Below are positions 1-7,692 of a DNA stretch of 64,000 nucleotides, one piece after another. Numbering within the stretch: the first letter of the stretch is position 1; each line of letters begins with the position of its first letter. The notes under the pieces are model-generated. The model was not told where the DNA came from and ran no database searches. It worked only from the letters and a program-made list of their open reading frames with translations. This stretch comes from Rhizobiaceae bacterium (lineage in GTDB: Bacteria; Pseudomonadota; Alphaproteobacteria; Rhizobiales; Rhizobiaceae), in NCBI GenBank assembly GCA_028281105.1, contig JANQKQ010000042.1:62001-126000 (forward strand), given 5' to 3'. The position numbers and the translations under genes are program-made.

Positions 1-506
1 CGATCGCCGACAATGTGGACGCGGCCGCCAACCTCTATCTCGGCCGCGAGCTGCAGACCGCCTGGGGAACCCTGGACGATGCGGCCATGGAGGCCGAGGC
101 GCGCAAGGTGATGGGCCGGCTCAACCCCAACTTCCAGCGCTTCAAGGATCCGGTAAAGGCCCTGTCCGGCGGTCAGCGCCAGTCGGTGGCGATCGCGCGG
201 GCCATCCTGTTCAACGCGCGCATCCTGATCATGGACGAGCCGACCGCCGCGCTCGGTCCCCAGGAGACCGCGCAGGTGGGCGAGTTGATTATGCAACTGA
301 AGAAGGAAGGCATCGGCATCTTCCTGATCTCCCACGACATCCATGACGTCTTCGACCTGGCCGACCGGGTCACCGTGATGAAGAATGGGCTGGTGGTCGG
401 ACACGCCACCACTTCGGATGTGACCAAGGACGAGGTCCTCGGCATGATCATTCTGGGCAAGTGCCCGCCGGCGGCGACCCAGGGTCCGGGCGCGGTGGCT
501 TCATAA
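1..506 (+). CDS. frcA: Sugar ABC transporter ATP-binding protein, FrcA-like (5' truncated by window)
   Basis: This is the C-terminal part of an ABC ATPase that energises import of a sugar across the inner membrane; only about 167 residues lie in the window, in the frame starting at base 3. Visible are the ABC signature LSGGQRQ, the Walker B segment [11 protein letters not shown] and the switch histidine in LISHDIHDV. The tail [12 protein letters not shown] closely matches, from memory, the end of rhizobial fructose transporter ATPase FrcA, and the protein seems to be a single-domain ATPase rather than the RbsA double form. Substrate-binding and permease genes would lie upstream, outside the window. 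The gene is followed by a convergent hairpin. The ATPase call is firm; fructose as substrate is an inference. Confidence 0.85.
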   Translation, partial: IADNVDAAANLYLGRELQTAWGTLDDAAMEAEARKVMGRLNPNFQRFKDPVKALSGGQRQSVAIARAILFNARILIMDEPTAALGPQETAQVGELIMQLKKEGIGIFLISHDIHDVFDLADRVTVMKNGLVVGHATTSDVTKDEVLGMIILGKCPPAATQGPGAVAS

Positions 507-565
507 GGCTCCGGCCAGGCCCTTTCGACAGATCGTCTCGACCATCGTTTGCGTCACCCGGCATT

Positions 566-592
566 GGAGCCGGGCATGGACAGCCCGGCTCC
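566..592. terminator. Hairpin between convergent genes, likely bidirectional terminator
   Basis: Perfect 10-bp inverted repeat, GGAGCCGGGC and GCCCGGCTCC, around a 7-nt loop. It sits between the frcA-like stop at 506 and the VOC gene stop at 601. There is no T-tract on either side, so this is a structural guess from position and stem quality. Confidence 0.55.
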
Positions 593-600
593 GACACCGG

Positions 601-981
601 TTATTGGCGCATGCTCTCATAGGTGATCAGCGCGAAGCGCGCGCCATGGGGATCGGTCAGCGTCGCCATGCGACCGACACCGGGCGCGTCCATCGGCTCG
701 GCTACGACGCTGGCGCCACCGGCCTTCGCCCTGGCCACCGCCGCATCCACGTCGGCAACGGTGATGAAGATGGTCCATCGGCCCTCATCGTCCGACCTGG
801 GTGAAAAGCCGCCGATCGGCTGTTCGCCCATCATGATGCCGGGATAGCTGCTGCCGTCCTGCATCGGCATGCCTGCGATGGTCCAGCCGACCACGTCGGC
901 ATAGAACTTCTGGGCGGCCGCGTGGTCGGGGCCTGAATGTTCGATCCAGCCGGCGGCTCCCGGCGTTGTCATCTCGCTCAT
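601..981 (-). CDS. VOC (glyoxalase/bleomycin-resistance fold) family protein
   Basis: Small cytoplasmic protein of about 126 residues with two halves typical of the vicinal-oxygen-chelate fold: an N-terminal half starting at GWIEHSGPDHAAAQKFY and a C-terminal half with FITVADVDAAVARA and LTDPHGARFALI. The start was set at ATG 981 because a GGAG lies 7 nt upstream; in-frame starts at 993 and 1017 have no better signal. It is the third gene of a set reading leftward after the DGPF protein and the ECF sigma factor, 60 bp behind the sigma gene. VOC and YCII-type proteins are commonly found with ECF sigma factors of this group, so it may be a target or partner. Substrate unknown. Confidence 0.8.
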   Translation of the reverse strand: MSEMTTPGAAGWIEHSGPDHAAAQKFYADVVGWTIAGMPMQDGSSYPGIMMGEQPIGGFSPRSDDEGRWTIFITVADVDAAVARAKAGGASVVAEPMDAPGVGRMATLTDPHGARFALITYESMRQ

Positions 982-1041
982 GTCATACTCCATTGCTGTC
1001 GCGCGCACCTTGCGCACGACACCAAGACGCGGCCGGGCGGC

Positions 1042-2298
1042 CTAATCCGACAGTTTCGCGAGATTACTTTCGCAGGCGGCGATCTTTTCGTTGATGGCGA
1101 GGCGTTCGGCGGCAGTTGGTGTCAGCGTCAAGGCGAGCCGATACGCTTCGCGCGCATTGCGCCACCGGCCCAGCTCGCACAGCAAGCCGCCTCGCATGGT
1201 GTGATACCACCGGTAGTCGCCAAGCTCGCCGGCCAGTGGCTCGACGAGCCCAAGGCCCGCCGCAGGGCCGTGCAAGTGCGCCACCACGGCGGCGTGATTA
1301 AGCCGGACGATCGCCGTCGGTTCGATCGCCAGCAGCGCCTCGTATAAACGCAGCAGCTCGTCCCAGTCGGTATCTTCGCTGGTAGCGGCGCGGGCATGGA
1401 CGGAGGCGATCGCCGCCTGGATCTGATAGCTGCCGGGCATCGAATGGCGCAACGCCTTCTCCAGCAGGGTCGCGGCCTCGGCAATCATTTCGTGATCCCA
1501 TCTGTCGCGCGGTTGCTCATCCAGTCGCAGCAGCCGGCCCGCGTCGAACCGGGCGGCGCGCCGGGCATATTGAAACAGGAACAGCGCCAACAACCCCATC
1601 AACTCGGGCAGGGACGGGAACAGATCCATCAGCAGCCGCGCCAGCCGGATGGCTTCCTGGCAGAGGGGCTGGCGGTCGCTTTCTTCCGCCGAGATGGCCG
1701 ACCACCCTTCGTTGAACATGAGATAGATCATCAGCATCACGGTGTTGAGCCGCCGGTGTCGTTCATCGAGCGAAGGCGGCTCGAACGGCACGCTGCGCGC
1801 GGCGATCAGCCGTTTCGCGCGCGTCAGCCGCTGCTCCATAGCGCGTGGCTTGACCACGAACCCGCCGGCGATCTGCGCCACCGAAAGACCGGCGACGACC
1901 CGTAGCGCCAAGGCGGACTGATCCTGCGCCGACAAATCGGGATGGCAGCAGATGAACAGCAGCCGCAGTACATCGTCTCGCAATCCCGCCTGGTCGATCG
2001 CCTCCGGCTCCTCGTCTTCGCCGTGCGAGGCCTGGATCACCGCGAGATTCGCACTCGTGCGCTGGGCGCTCGCGCGCCGCCGCAGCATGTCGCGGGCGGC
2101 GTTGCGGGCGACGGTCAGCAGCCAGGCAAGCGGGTTGTCGGGAATGCCGGTCCGCGGCCAGGCGCGCAGGGCGTTGACACAGGCTTGAGAAAACGCGTCC
2201 TCGGCCAGATCCAGGTCGTTGAAATGGCGGGTCAGAAGCGCCAACGCCCGCGGACGAACCTCGGCGAAATGCGCCTCAAGCCATTGCCTTTCCGCCAT
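1042..2298 (-). CDS. ECF42-type RNA polymerase sigma factor with C-terminal TPR-like extension
   Basis: A 418-residue sigma-70 family factor. Region 2 lies at about residues 10-75 (DLAEDAFSQACVNALRAW, then NPLAWLLTVARNAARD) and region 4 at about 120-170 (DQSALALRVVAGLSVAQIA, then a helix-turn-helix). The remaining ~230 residues are helical and contain TPR-like segments such as LLCELGRWRNAREAYRLAL, which is the architecture of group ECF42. No anti-sigma factor gene is adjacent. The upstream gene, 15 bp away, encodes the DGPF/YCII protein that defines this group, so the two are probably co-transcribed. The C-terminal extension is thought to control activity in this group; the signal is not known. 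Confidence 0.88.
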   Translation of the reverse strand: MAERQWLEAHFAEVRPRALALLTRHFNDLDLAEDAFSQACVNALRAWPRTGIPDNPLAWLLTVARNAARDMLRRRASAQRTSANLAVIQASHGEDEEPEAIDQAGLRDDVLRLLFICCHPDLSAQDQSALALRVVAGLSVAQIAGGFVVKPRAMEQRLTRAKRLIAARSVPFEPPSLDERHRRLNTVMLMIYLMFNEGWSAISAEESDRQPLCQEAIRLARLLMDLFPSLPELMGLLALFLFQYARRAARFDAGRLLRLDEQPRDRWDHEMIAEAATLLEKALRHSMPGSYQIQAAIASVHARAATSEDTDWDELLRLYEALLAIEPTAIVRLNHAAVVAHLHGPAAGLGLVEPLAGELGDYRWYHTMRGGLLCELGRWRNAREAYRLALTLTPTAAERLAINEKIAACESNLAKLSD

Positions 2299-2313
2299 GG
2301 GTCCGCGCCTGGT

Positions 2314-2685
2314 TCACGATCGTGCGAAAAGGCCGCCGCCCCAGCGGATGGGGCGCACTTCCAGGGTGACGTGCGGTGTCGACAGCCGGCTGGCGAGCTC
2401 TACCGCCTCGTCCAGGTCCTCGAACTCGGCCACATAGAAGCCGAGGAAGCGCTCCTTCGTTTCCGCGAAGGGGCCGTCGACGACGAGCGGTTTGGCGCCC
2501 GCACGCTTGCCGGGCTTCAGCGACACCGCGCTGCTGGTCGGCATGAGTTCGGCGGTGGCGAAGTCGCCCCGTTTGCCCAACTCGGCCTGCAGGTCGCGGT
2601 GCAGCTTGAGAACCTGTTCGTTTTCCTCATCGCTCAATCGAGCGGTCAGCCCTTCGGTGCCGTAGATCAATATGGAATACTGCAA
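2314..2685 (-). CDS. YCII-related DGPF-domain protein, partner of ECF42 sigma factor
   Basis: A 123-residue protein of the YCII/DGPF family. The name-giving DGPF motif is present in LVVDGPFAETKERFLGFYV at about residues 69-87, and the sequence opens QYSILIYG as in family members. The start codon is TTG at 2685, supported by GGAGG five bases upstream; an ATG that overlaps this site is out of frame. It is the first gene of the leftward set and lies 15 bp before the ECF sigma gene. The molecular role is not established; family members are co-encoded with and often regulated by ECF42 factors. The family call is secure. Confidence 0.88.
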   Translation of the reverse strand: MQYSILIYGTEGLTARLSDEENEQVLKLHRDLQAELGKRGDFATAELMPTSSAVSLKPGKRAGAKPLVVDGPFAETKERFLGFYVAEFEDLDEAVELASRLSTPHVTLEVRPIRWGGGLFARS

Positions 2686-2856
2686 TCCATCCTCCAGATT
2701 TCCGCCGATGGTTCACTTGCTCATCATCATCTCTAACGACGCGCGTGGCCAGCCAAACCCGACAATTGCCGCTGAGCGATTATGCTCCGCATTGTTTCGT
2801 TTCCGCAGCCCAACTAAACTGGTGCACTTGCCACTCGGTCGACCGGTAAGGAGCAC

Positions 2857-3021
2857 ATGTTTGTGCAGATCGACTCCCTCACTAACAAGTTCGGACCGGC
2901 GACTGCGGTCGACCGCTGCAGCCTACAGGTTGCCGGCGGCCAATTCATCGGCATTGTCGGCATGTCCCAGGTCTGCGGCCGCGAGATCGATGTCTCGGCG
3001 TTGACGCCGGTAGCCCCATGA
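2857..3021 (+). pseudogene. phnC remnant: 54-codon reading frame with the N-terminus of phosphonate ABC ATPase
   Basis: An ATG at 2857 with a good ribosome site (AAGGAG, 4 nt upstream) opens a 54-residue frame. Its first ~38 residues (MFVQIDSLTNKFGPATAVD and GGQFIGIVGMSQ) follow the start of PhnC, the ATPase of the phosphonate importer, up to the point where the Walker A loop GRSGAGKST should begin. There the sequence switches to an unrelated tail, EIDVSALTPVAP, and stops. The stop overlaps the phnN start (ATGA at 3018-3021), so it may now act only as a leader coupling translation to phnN. The homology is judged by eye. The tail may come from the 3' end of a lost gene such as phnL, but that is a guess. 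Confidence 0.6.
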
Positions 3022-3572
3022 GCGGCGGCTTTCTGTATGCGGTCGTCGGCGCGTCTGGCTCGGGCAAGGACACGCTGATGCGCAAGGTTGCCGCTCGCCG
3101 GTCCGGCGTGGTGCTCGCGCGCCGGGTGATCACCAGGCCCGGCACCGCCGGCGGTGAGGATTTCGAGGGCGTAGGCGAGGCCGAGTTCGCCCGGCGGGAG
3201 GGCAGGGGAGAATTCGCGCTCACCTGGCCCGCGCACGGCCTGCGCTACGCTATCCCTATCTCGATCGAAGATGAGATGGCCGCCGGTCGCACGGTGTTGT
3301 TCAACGGCTCACGCGCGGCCCTGGGCGAGGCGGTGGATCGCTATCCCGATCTGCGGGTGCTGCTGGTGACGGCCAGTGCGCAAACGCTGAGCCATCGGCT
3401 GGCCGATCGTGGCCGAGAGACGCCCGGGGCGATCGAGGCCCGGCTTGCGCGCGCCGCTCCCCTGCCGGAACAAGTGCGCGATGTCATCGAAATTCCCAAC
3501 GACGGAACCGTGCAGGAAGCCGTCGAACGAATGCTCGCGGCGATCAGCCACGAAGAGAAAATCGTTCGATGA
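3018..3572 (+). CDS. phnN: Ribose 1,5-bisphosphate phosphokinase PhnN
   Basis: A 184-residue kinase that makes 5-phosphoribosyl 1-diphosphate (PRPP) from ribose 1,5-bisphosphate, the salvage end of the C-P lyase pathway. It has a guanylate-kinase-like fold: Walker A GASGSGKDT at residues 10-18, then RRVITRPG, which matches the family's substrate-binding arginines, and an acidic segment GGEDFEGV. Length is normal for the family. Its start overlaps the stop of the phnC remnant by 4 bp, and its 3' end overlaps the oppositely oriented DUF1045 gene by 29 bp. Core C-P lyase genes phnGHIJKL are not in this window. Confidence 0.9.
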   Translation: MSGGFLYAVVGASGSGKDTLMRKVAARRSGVVLARRVITRPGTAGGEDFEGVGEAEFARREGRGEFALTWPAHGLRYAIPISIEDEMAAGRTVLFNGSRAALGEAVDRYPDLRVLLVTASAQTLSHRLADRGRETPGAIEARLARAAPLPEQVRDVIEIPNDGTVQEAVERMLAAISHEEKIVR

Positions 3573-4236
3573 GCTCGAAGCGTCCATCGGCGCGCTCGCC
3601 GCACAGGCAGATATCCTCCACGACAAACGGTTCGGCGAGAATCTCCTCCAGATGTTCGCCTAGCACCACCCGCAAGGCCTCGGCCGCCCGGCGATCGAGC
3701 GGCCCCGACAGGGTCATGTGGAAATGAAACTCTTCCAGCACATATGGGTAGCCCCATTTCGCCAGCAGCGAGTCCTGGGCGGGCGACAGCCCCGCCTTGC
3801 GCCGCCGCGCCAGTTCGTCTTCCCCGGGGGCGGCGGCGAACGGGTGCAGGTCGCGCACCACGCAGGCGGCCAGGTCGTCGAGCGCGGCGCACCGGCCCTG
3901 CGGCGTCAGCGCTACGAAGGGGCCGATCGTCGAGACCACCAGCCGGCCGACGTCGACCCGCGGGCGTCCGCCCGCCAGTTTCGCCACCGCCGCGCGCAAC
4001 GCCTGCCTGTGGGAGTCGGCCACCAGCCGGAACGGCGCTCTCAGCGTGCCGTGGAACCCGTACTTGCGCGGCACCGCCGTGATCTGCTCGACCGGGGCCG
4101 GCAATCGGGCTATGCGTGGGTGCCGGGTCTCACAGGCGGTTTCGCAGTCCCAGCCGAGCCAGGCATGGCCGAACCGGGCAAGCGGGGTGTGCGGGGCGGG
4201 CACGGCATAAAGCGCGATGCGGGTGTGCTCGATCAC
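3544..4236 (-). CDS. DUF1045 phosphonate-metabolism protein, 2H phosphoesterase-like
   Basis: A 230-residue protein of the DUF1045 family that co-occurs with C-P lyase genes. Two H-x-T motifs, YGFHGTL (residues ~57-63) and FHMTLSG (~171-177), are the paired catalytic histidine motifs of 2H phosphoesterases, so hydrolysis of a cyclic or linear phosphoribosyl intermediate is likely. The exact reaction is not established. It converges on phnN with a 29-bp overlap and diverges from phnM across a 61-bp gap that holds an inverted repeat. Normal length, no sign of decay. Confidence 0.85.
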   Translation of the reverse strand: MIEHTRIALYAVPAPHTPLARFGHAWLGWDCETACETRHPRIARLPAPVEQITAVPRKYGFHGTLRAPFRLVADSHRQALRAAVAKLAGGRPRVDVGRLVVSTIGPFVALTPQGRCAALDDLAACVVRDLHPFAAAPGEDELARRRKAGLSPAQDSLLAKWGYPYVLEEFHFHMTLSGPLDRRAAEALRVVLGEHLEEILAEPFVVEDICLCGERADGRFELIERFSLRG

Positions 4237-4267
4237 GTCGACCCTCTGTCGTGATTTGGCGACTGCA

Positions 4268-4288
4268 AAGTCCGACCTTAACGGACTT
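4268..4288. promoter_or_regulatory. Inverted repeat in the DUF1045/phnM divergent promoter region
   Basis: Arms AAGTCCG and CGGACTT, 7 bp each, separated by 7 nt. The site lies in the 61-bp gap between the divergent starts of the DUF1045 gene (4236) and phnM (4298). A PhnF-type or other repressor could bind here, but no regulator gene is nearby and the match to any known operator was not tested. Confidence 0.35.
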
Positions 4289-4297
4289 CGATGACGA

Positions 4298-5497
4298 ATG
4301 GATGCAATGTTAGATCAGCCGAACATCAGCGGATACCACGATATGAGCGGCCCCGGCGCGAGCGGGGTGTTCTCCAATGCCCGCCTGGTCCTGGGCGAGG
4401 AGGTGGTGAACGGCAGTGTCCGCTTCGAAGACGGCGTCATCAGCGAAGTCGATACGGGCGGCGCGGCGATTTCCGGTTCAATAGACTGTGCCGGCGACTT
4501 TCTGTCGCCGGGTCTGGTCGAGCTGCACACCGACAATCTGGAACGTCACCTGCAGCCGCGTCCGGGCGTGAGCTGGCCGCTCAACGCCTCGGTGCTCTCG
4601 CACGACGGAGAGCTGGCGAGCGTCGGCATCTCCACCGTGTTCGACGCGCTGCGGGTCGGCTCGATCGAATCCGACAATAAGAATCGCTACAAGCGTTATG
4701 CACGGCCGACCACGGACGCGATTTTGGAACTGCGCCAGGCCGGTCACCTGCGCATCAGCCATTTCATTCACCTGCGCGCCGAGGTCTGCTCGGAGACGTT
4801 GCTCGAAGAACTGGCCGAATTCTCCCCGTCCGACCGCATCGGCATCGTCAGCCTGATGGACCATACCCCGGGCCAGCGCCAGTTCCGCAACACCAAAAGC
4901 CTGGCGAATTTCCTTTCCACCAAGCATGGGATGAGCGACGAGAAGATCGACGACTATTTCGACGATCTCAAAAAGCTCAGAGCGCGCGTCGGCGCGACAC
5001 ATAAGGAAGCCGCGATCCGTGCCGGCAGGCAACTGGGCGCCATCCTGGCCAGCCACGACGACACGACGGCGGACGACGTGATCGCCTCCAAACGGGCGGG
5101 CGTCAGGATCGCCGAATTTCCCACCACGGTGGAGGCGGCGGCCAAAATCCATGAAGCCGGCATCCACCTGATGATGGGTGCGCCCAACATTCTGCGTGGC
5201 GGCTCTCACTCGGGCAATGTGGCGGCCCAGGAACTGGCCGACAACGACCTGCTCGACATCTTGAGTTCCGACTATGCGCCGTCATCGTTGTTGATCGCGG
5301 CGGTTCAATTGGGCGAGCAGGTGGACAACCTGGCCAAGGGGCTCAGGCGCGTGACCGCAGCGCCGGCTGCGGCGGCGGGACTGGGAGATCGCGGCACGAT
5401 CGAGCCCGGCCTGCGCGCGGATCTGCTGCGGTTCGGTGTTGTCGACGGCCTGCCGATCGTCAAAGGCCTGTGGGTGCGTGGCGAACGGGTTTCCTGA
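4298..5497 (+). CDS. phnM: Alpha-D-ribose 1-methylphosphonate 5-triphosphate diphosphatase PhnM
   Basis: A 399-residue amidohydrolase-superfamily enzyme that removes diphosphate from ribose 1-alkylphosphonate 5-triphosphate in the C-P lyase pathway. Metal-binding parts are visible: the strand-1 motif GLVELHTDNLERH (about residues 73-85), ASHDDTT (~251-257) and the C-terminal SSDYAPSSLL. The family usually starts close to the LVLGEEVVNG segment, so ATG 4346 could be the true start instead of ATG 4298; neither has a convincing ribosome site. No T-tract terminator is visible in the 41-bp gap before the convergent permease gene. Confidence 0.92.
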   Translation: MDAMLDQPNISGYHDMSGPGASGVFSNARLVLGEEVVNGSVRFEDGVISEVDTGGAAISGSIDCAGDFLSPGLVELHTDNLERHLQPRPGVSWPLNASVLSHDGELASVGISTVFDALRVGSIESDNKNRYKRYARPTTDAILELRQAGHLRISHFIHLRAEVCSETLLEELAEFSPSDRIGIVSLMDHTPGQRQFRNTKSLANFLSTKHGMSDEKIDDYFDDLKKLRARVGATHKEAAIRAGRQLGAILASHDDTTADDVIASKRAGVRIAEFPTTVEAAAKIHEAGIHLMMGAPNILRGGSHSGNVAAQELADNDLLDILSSDYAPSSLLIAAVQLGEQVDNLAKGLRRVTAAPAAAAGLGDRGTIEPGLRADLLRFGVVDGLPIVKGLWVRGERVS

Positions 5498-5538
5498 CCT
5501 CTTTGGGCGTGCGACCCGCCAGCCCGGTGCTGAACGGT

Positions 5539-6780
5539 TCATACAACGAACGGTCCCACCAGCAGGGCCAGGCAGCTGAGCGCGCCGATGATCGGCACGG
5601 CGATCGGCAGGACGAATACGCGCTCGGGCGCCGGCTGGCCGCGCAGCTTGACCCGGATCAGCGCCGCGTTCACCATGAAAAAGACCGAAAGGATGATCCG
5701 CGATGTCCATTCGGCCAGCCGGTCCAGCGGCACGAACAACGCCAGCACCAGGATCGCCCCGGCGATCAGCGCGGTTGCGTAAAGCGGTGTGCGGGTGCGT
5801 TTATCGACCCGTCCCAGAACGGCGGGCAGGCGTCCTCTGCGCGCCAGGCCGTAGACCACGCGCGAGGCCATGATGATCTGGATGACCACGCCGTTGAGCG
5901 TGGCGAAGATGGCGATCAGGGTGATCGCCACCGGCGACAGGCCGGTCAGCCGCTCGAACATCAGTCCGACCGGCGCGCGCGAGGACGACAACTCGTCGAG
6001 CGGCAGGGCATCCAGCGCGACCAGCGAAACAAGGAAATAAAGCACGGTGACGACCACCAGCGTTATGCCGATGGCAAGCGGCATCGCGCGCACGGGATCG
6101 TAAGCCTCCTCCACGATGTTGACCACATCGTCGAAGCCGATGAACGCGAAGAAGGCGATGAGGCTGGCGCTCAGAACCGCGGCGAGCGCGGCAGGTTCGC
6201 CCAGTGGCGGGATGGTGCGCGGCACGGTGGCGAGCAGGTCGGGATTGTTGATGAAGCCGGCGACGATGATGACGGCCAGCCCGCCGATCTCCAGCAAGGT
6301 GAGCACCGCGGCAAACGTCACCGATTCCTTGATCCCCCACGCGGCCAGCAGGCCCATCGCCACGACGATCGCCGCGACAATCACCGGCAACGGTGCGCCG
6401 ATCAGCAGCCCGACATAGCCCGCGCACCCCAGCGCAATGGCCGCACCGGCCACCGTCGCCGACAAGATGATCGCGCTTCCCACCGCCAGCGTCAGCCACG
6501 GCGTGCGGAAGCCTTCGGAGACGTAGGCCGCCTCGCCGGCGCTTTGCGGTACGCGGCCGGAAAACTCCGCGAACGTCGCCGCGCTGAATGCCATCACCAC
6601 CGCCGCCAGCACGAAGGCCGAGGGCGAGTAGAATCCGGCCCGCCCGGCGGTCTCGCCGATGAGCACATAGATCCCCGCGCCGATGGTGACGCCGAGGCCG
6701 TACAGAACCAGATAGAACAGGCTGAGCGAGCGCTTCAGCTCAGGTTGGCCGGAAGAGTGCGTGTCGGTGAGTTGCGGCAT
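5539..6780 (-). CDS. APC-family amino acid/polyamine permease
   Basis: A 413-residue inner-membrane transporter with about 11-12 hydrophobic segments. The first helix carries the unwound-helix glycine motif GLGVTIGAGIYVLIGE that binds substrate in APC transporters, and FIGFDDVVNIVEEAYDP in the middle resembles helix 6 of amino acid/polyamine antiporters. The substrate cannot be told from sequence. It is transcribed leftward, and no operon partner is obvious: the next leftward gene, 73 bp upstream, is a phosphoribosyltransferase. Confidence 0.88.
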   Translation of the reverse strand: MPQLTDTHSSGQPELKRSLSLFYLVLYGLGVTIGAGIYVLIGETAGRAGFYSPSAFVLAAVVMAFSAATFAEFSGRVPQSAGEAAYVSEGFRTPWLTLAVGSAIILSATVAGAAIALGCAGYVGLLIGAPLPVIVAAIVVAMGLLAAWGIKESVTFAAVLTLLEIGGLAVIIVAGFINNPDLLATVPRTIPPLGEPAALAAVLSASLIAFFAFIGFDDVVNIVEEAYDPVRAMPLAIGITLVVVTVLYFLVSLVALDALPLDELSSSRAPVGLMFERLTGLSPVAITLIAIFATLNGVVIQIIMASRVVYGLARRGRLPAVLGRVDKRTRTPLYATALIAGAILVLALFVPLDRLAEWTSRIILSVFFMVNAALIRVKLRGQPAPERVFVLPIAVPIIGALSCLALLVGPFVV

Positions 6781-6853
6781 GTGGATTTGGCCGATCGGAT
6801 TGATGTGCGTTGCGGTCAGTTACCCGGCACGGCCCGGGCCGCCATGATTTATG

Positions 6854-7519
6854 TCAATCCACGGACGGTTCCGCGCTCAATTCCCTTAGCGTCTCGATGA
6901 CCTCATCATCGTCGACCTGCCGGAAATCCGCATAGTGCGTGCCGACGGAGTGGAACGGTTGCGGCCGGGCCAGGCAAACCAGCATGTCGGCCTCCTGCTC
7001 AAGCAGTTCGGCGGTTTGCGGCGGGGCGATCGGGACCGCCACGACGATGCGCTCGGCCTGTCTTCGTCTCAGCGAAAGCAGCGCCGCACGCAGGCTGGCA
7101 CCGGTGGCGACCCCGTCGTCGACGACAATGATGGTCTTGTCTTTGATCATCGATGGCTCACGATCGCCCATATAGGCTTTGCGCCGCCGCGCCAGTTCCG
7201 GCAGTTCGTTTCGGCCAAGCTTTTCCACGTCCTCCTGGGTCAGCGAGAATGCGGCCGCCACATCGGCGTTGACCAGAACGTCCGCCCGTCCGCTGTCCAC
7301 CACCGCGCCGACCGCCAGTTCGCGCTGCCCGGGCGCGCCGATCTTGCGAACCATGATCAGTTCGAGCGGCAGGCCCCTTGCCCGGCATATCTGCGCCGCC
7401 ACCGGCACGCCGCCGCGCGGCAGGGCGGCCACCAGGGTCGACTGGCGGTCGATGGCCGGCAGGGCCTGGGACAATTGTTTGCCCGCGTCTGCACGATTTT
7501 TGAAACGAGCGCTAAACAT
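6854..7519 (-). CDS. Phosphoribosyltransferase-domain protein
   Basis: A type I phosphoribosyltransferase fold protein of about 221 residues. The PRPP-binding loop is clear in IIVVDDGVATGAS, and ALPRGGVPVAAQI is the typical N-terminal strand-loop. Proteins like this often occur beside stress proteins and have no assigned base substrate, so the reaction is unknown. The start was placed at ATG 7519, where the family-like MFSARFKNR begins; the ATG at 7546 adds nine residues of poor quality. It is divergent from the LonH-like gene that starts at 7693. Confidence 0.8.
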   Translation of the reverse strand: MFSARFKNRADAGKQLSQALPAIDRQSTLVAALPRGGVPVAAQICRARGLPLELIMVRKIGAPGQRELAVGAVVDSGRADVLVNADVAAAFSLTQEDVEKLGRNELPELARRRKAYMGDREPSMIKDKTIIVVDDGVATGASLRAALLSLRRRQAERIVVAVPIAPPQTAELLEQEADMLVCLARPQPFHSVGTHYADFRQVDDDEVIETLRELSAEPSVD

Positions 7520-7692
7520 CGGCGCGGTCCGACCACATATGTGCAAGGCGATGGCCGGGCTGGCGGCGCTTTGCGTTTGTCTGCGGATGTTTCATTGTGG
7601 AGGGGTGAGAGTGCACGACGTTGACCTGCATCAACTAATACCACGGATGCCCCGACCGGCCTTTGAACCTTTCAACTACCGGGAGATCGAAT

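Noticed and set aside
5470-6900. 476-codon plus-strand frame opposite the APC permease
   Set aside because: Composition is dominated by D, R, H, G and Q; it is antisense to a clear membrane transporter.
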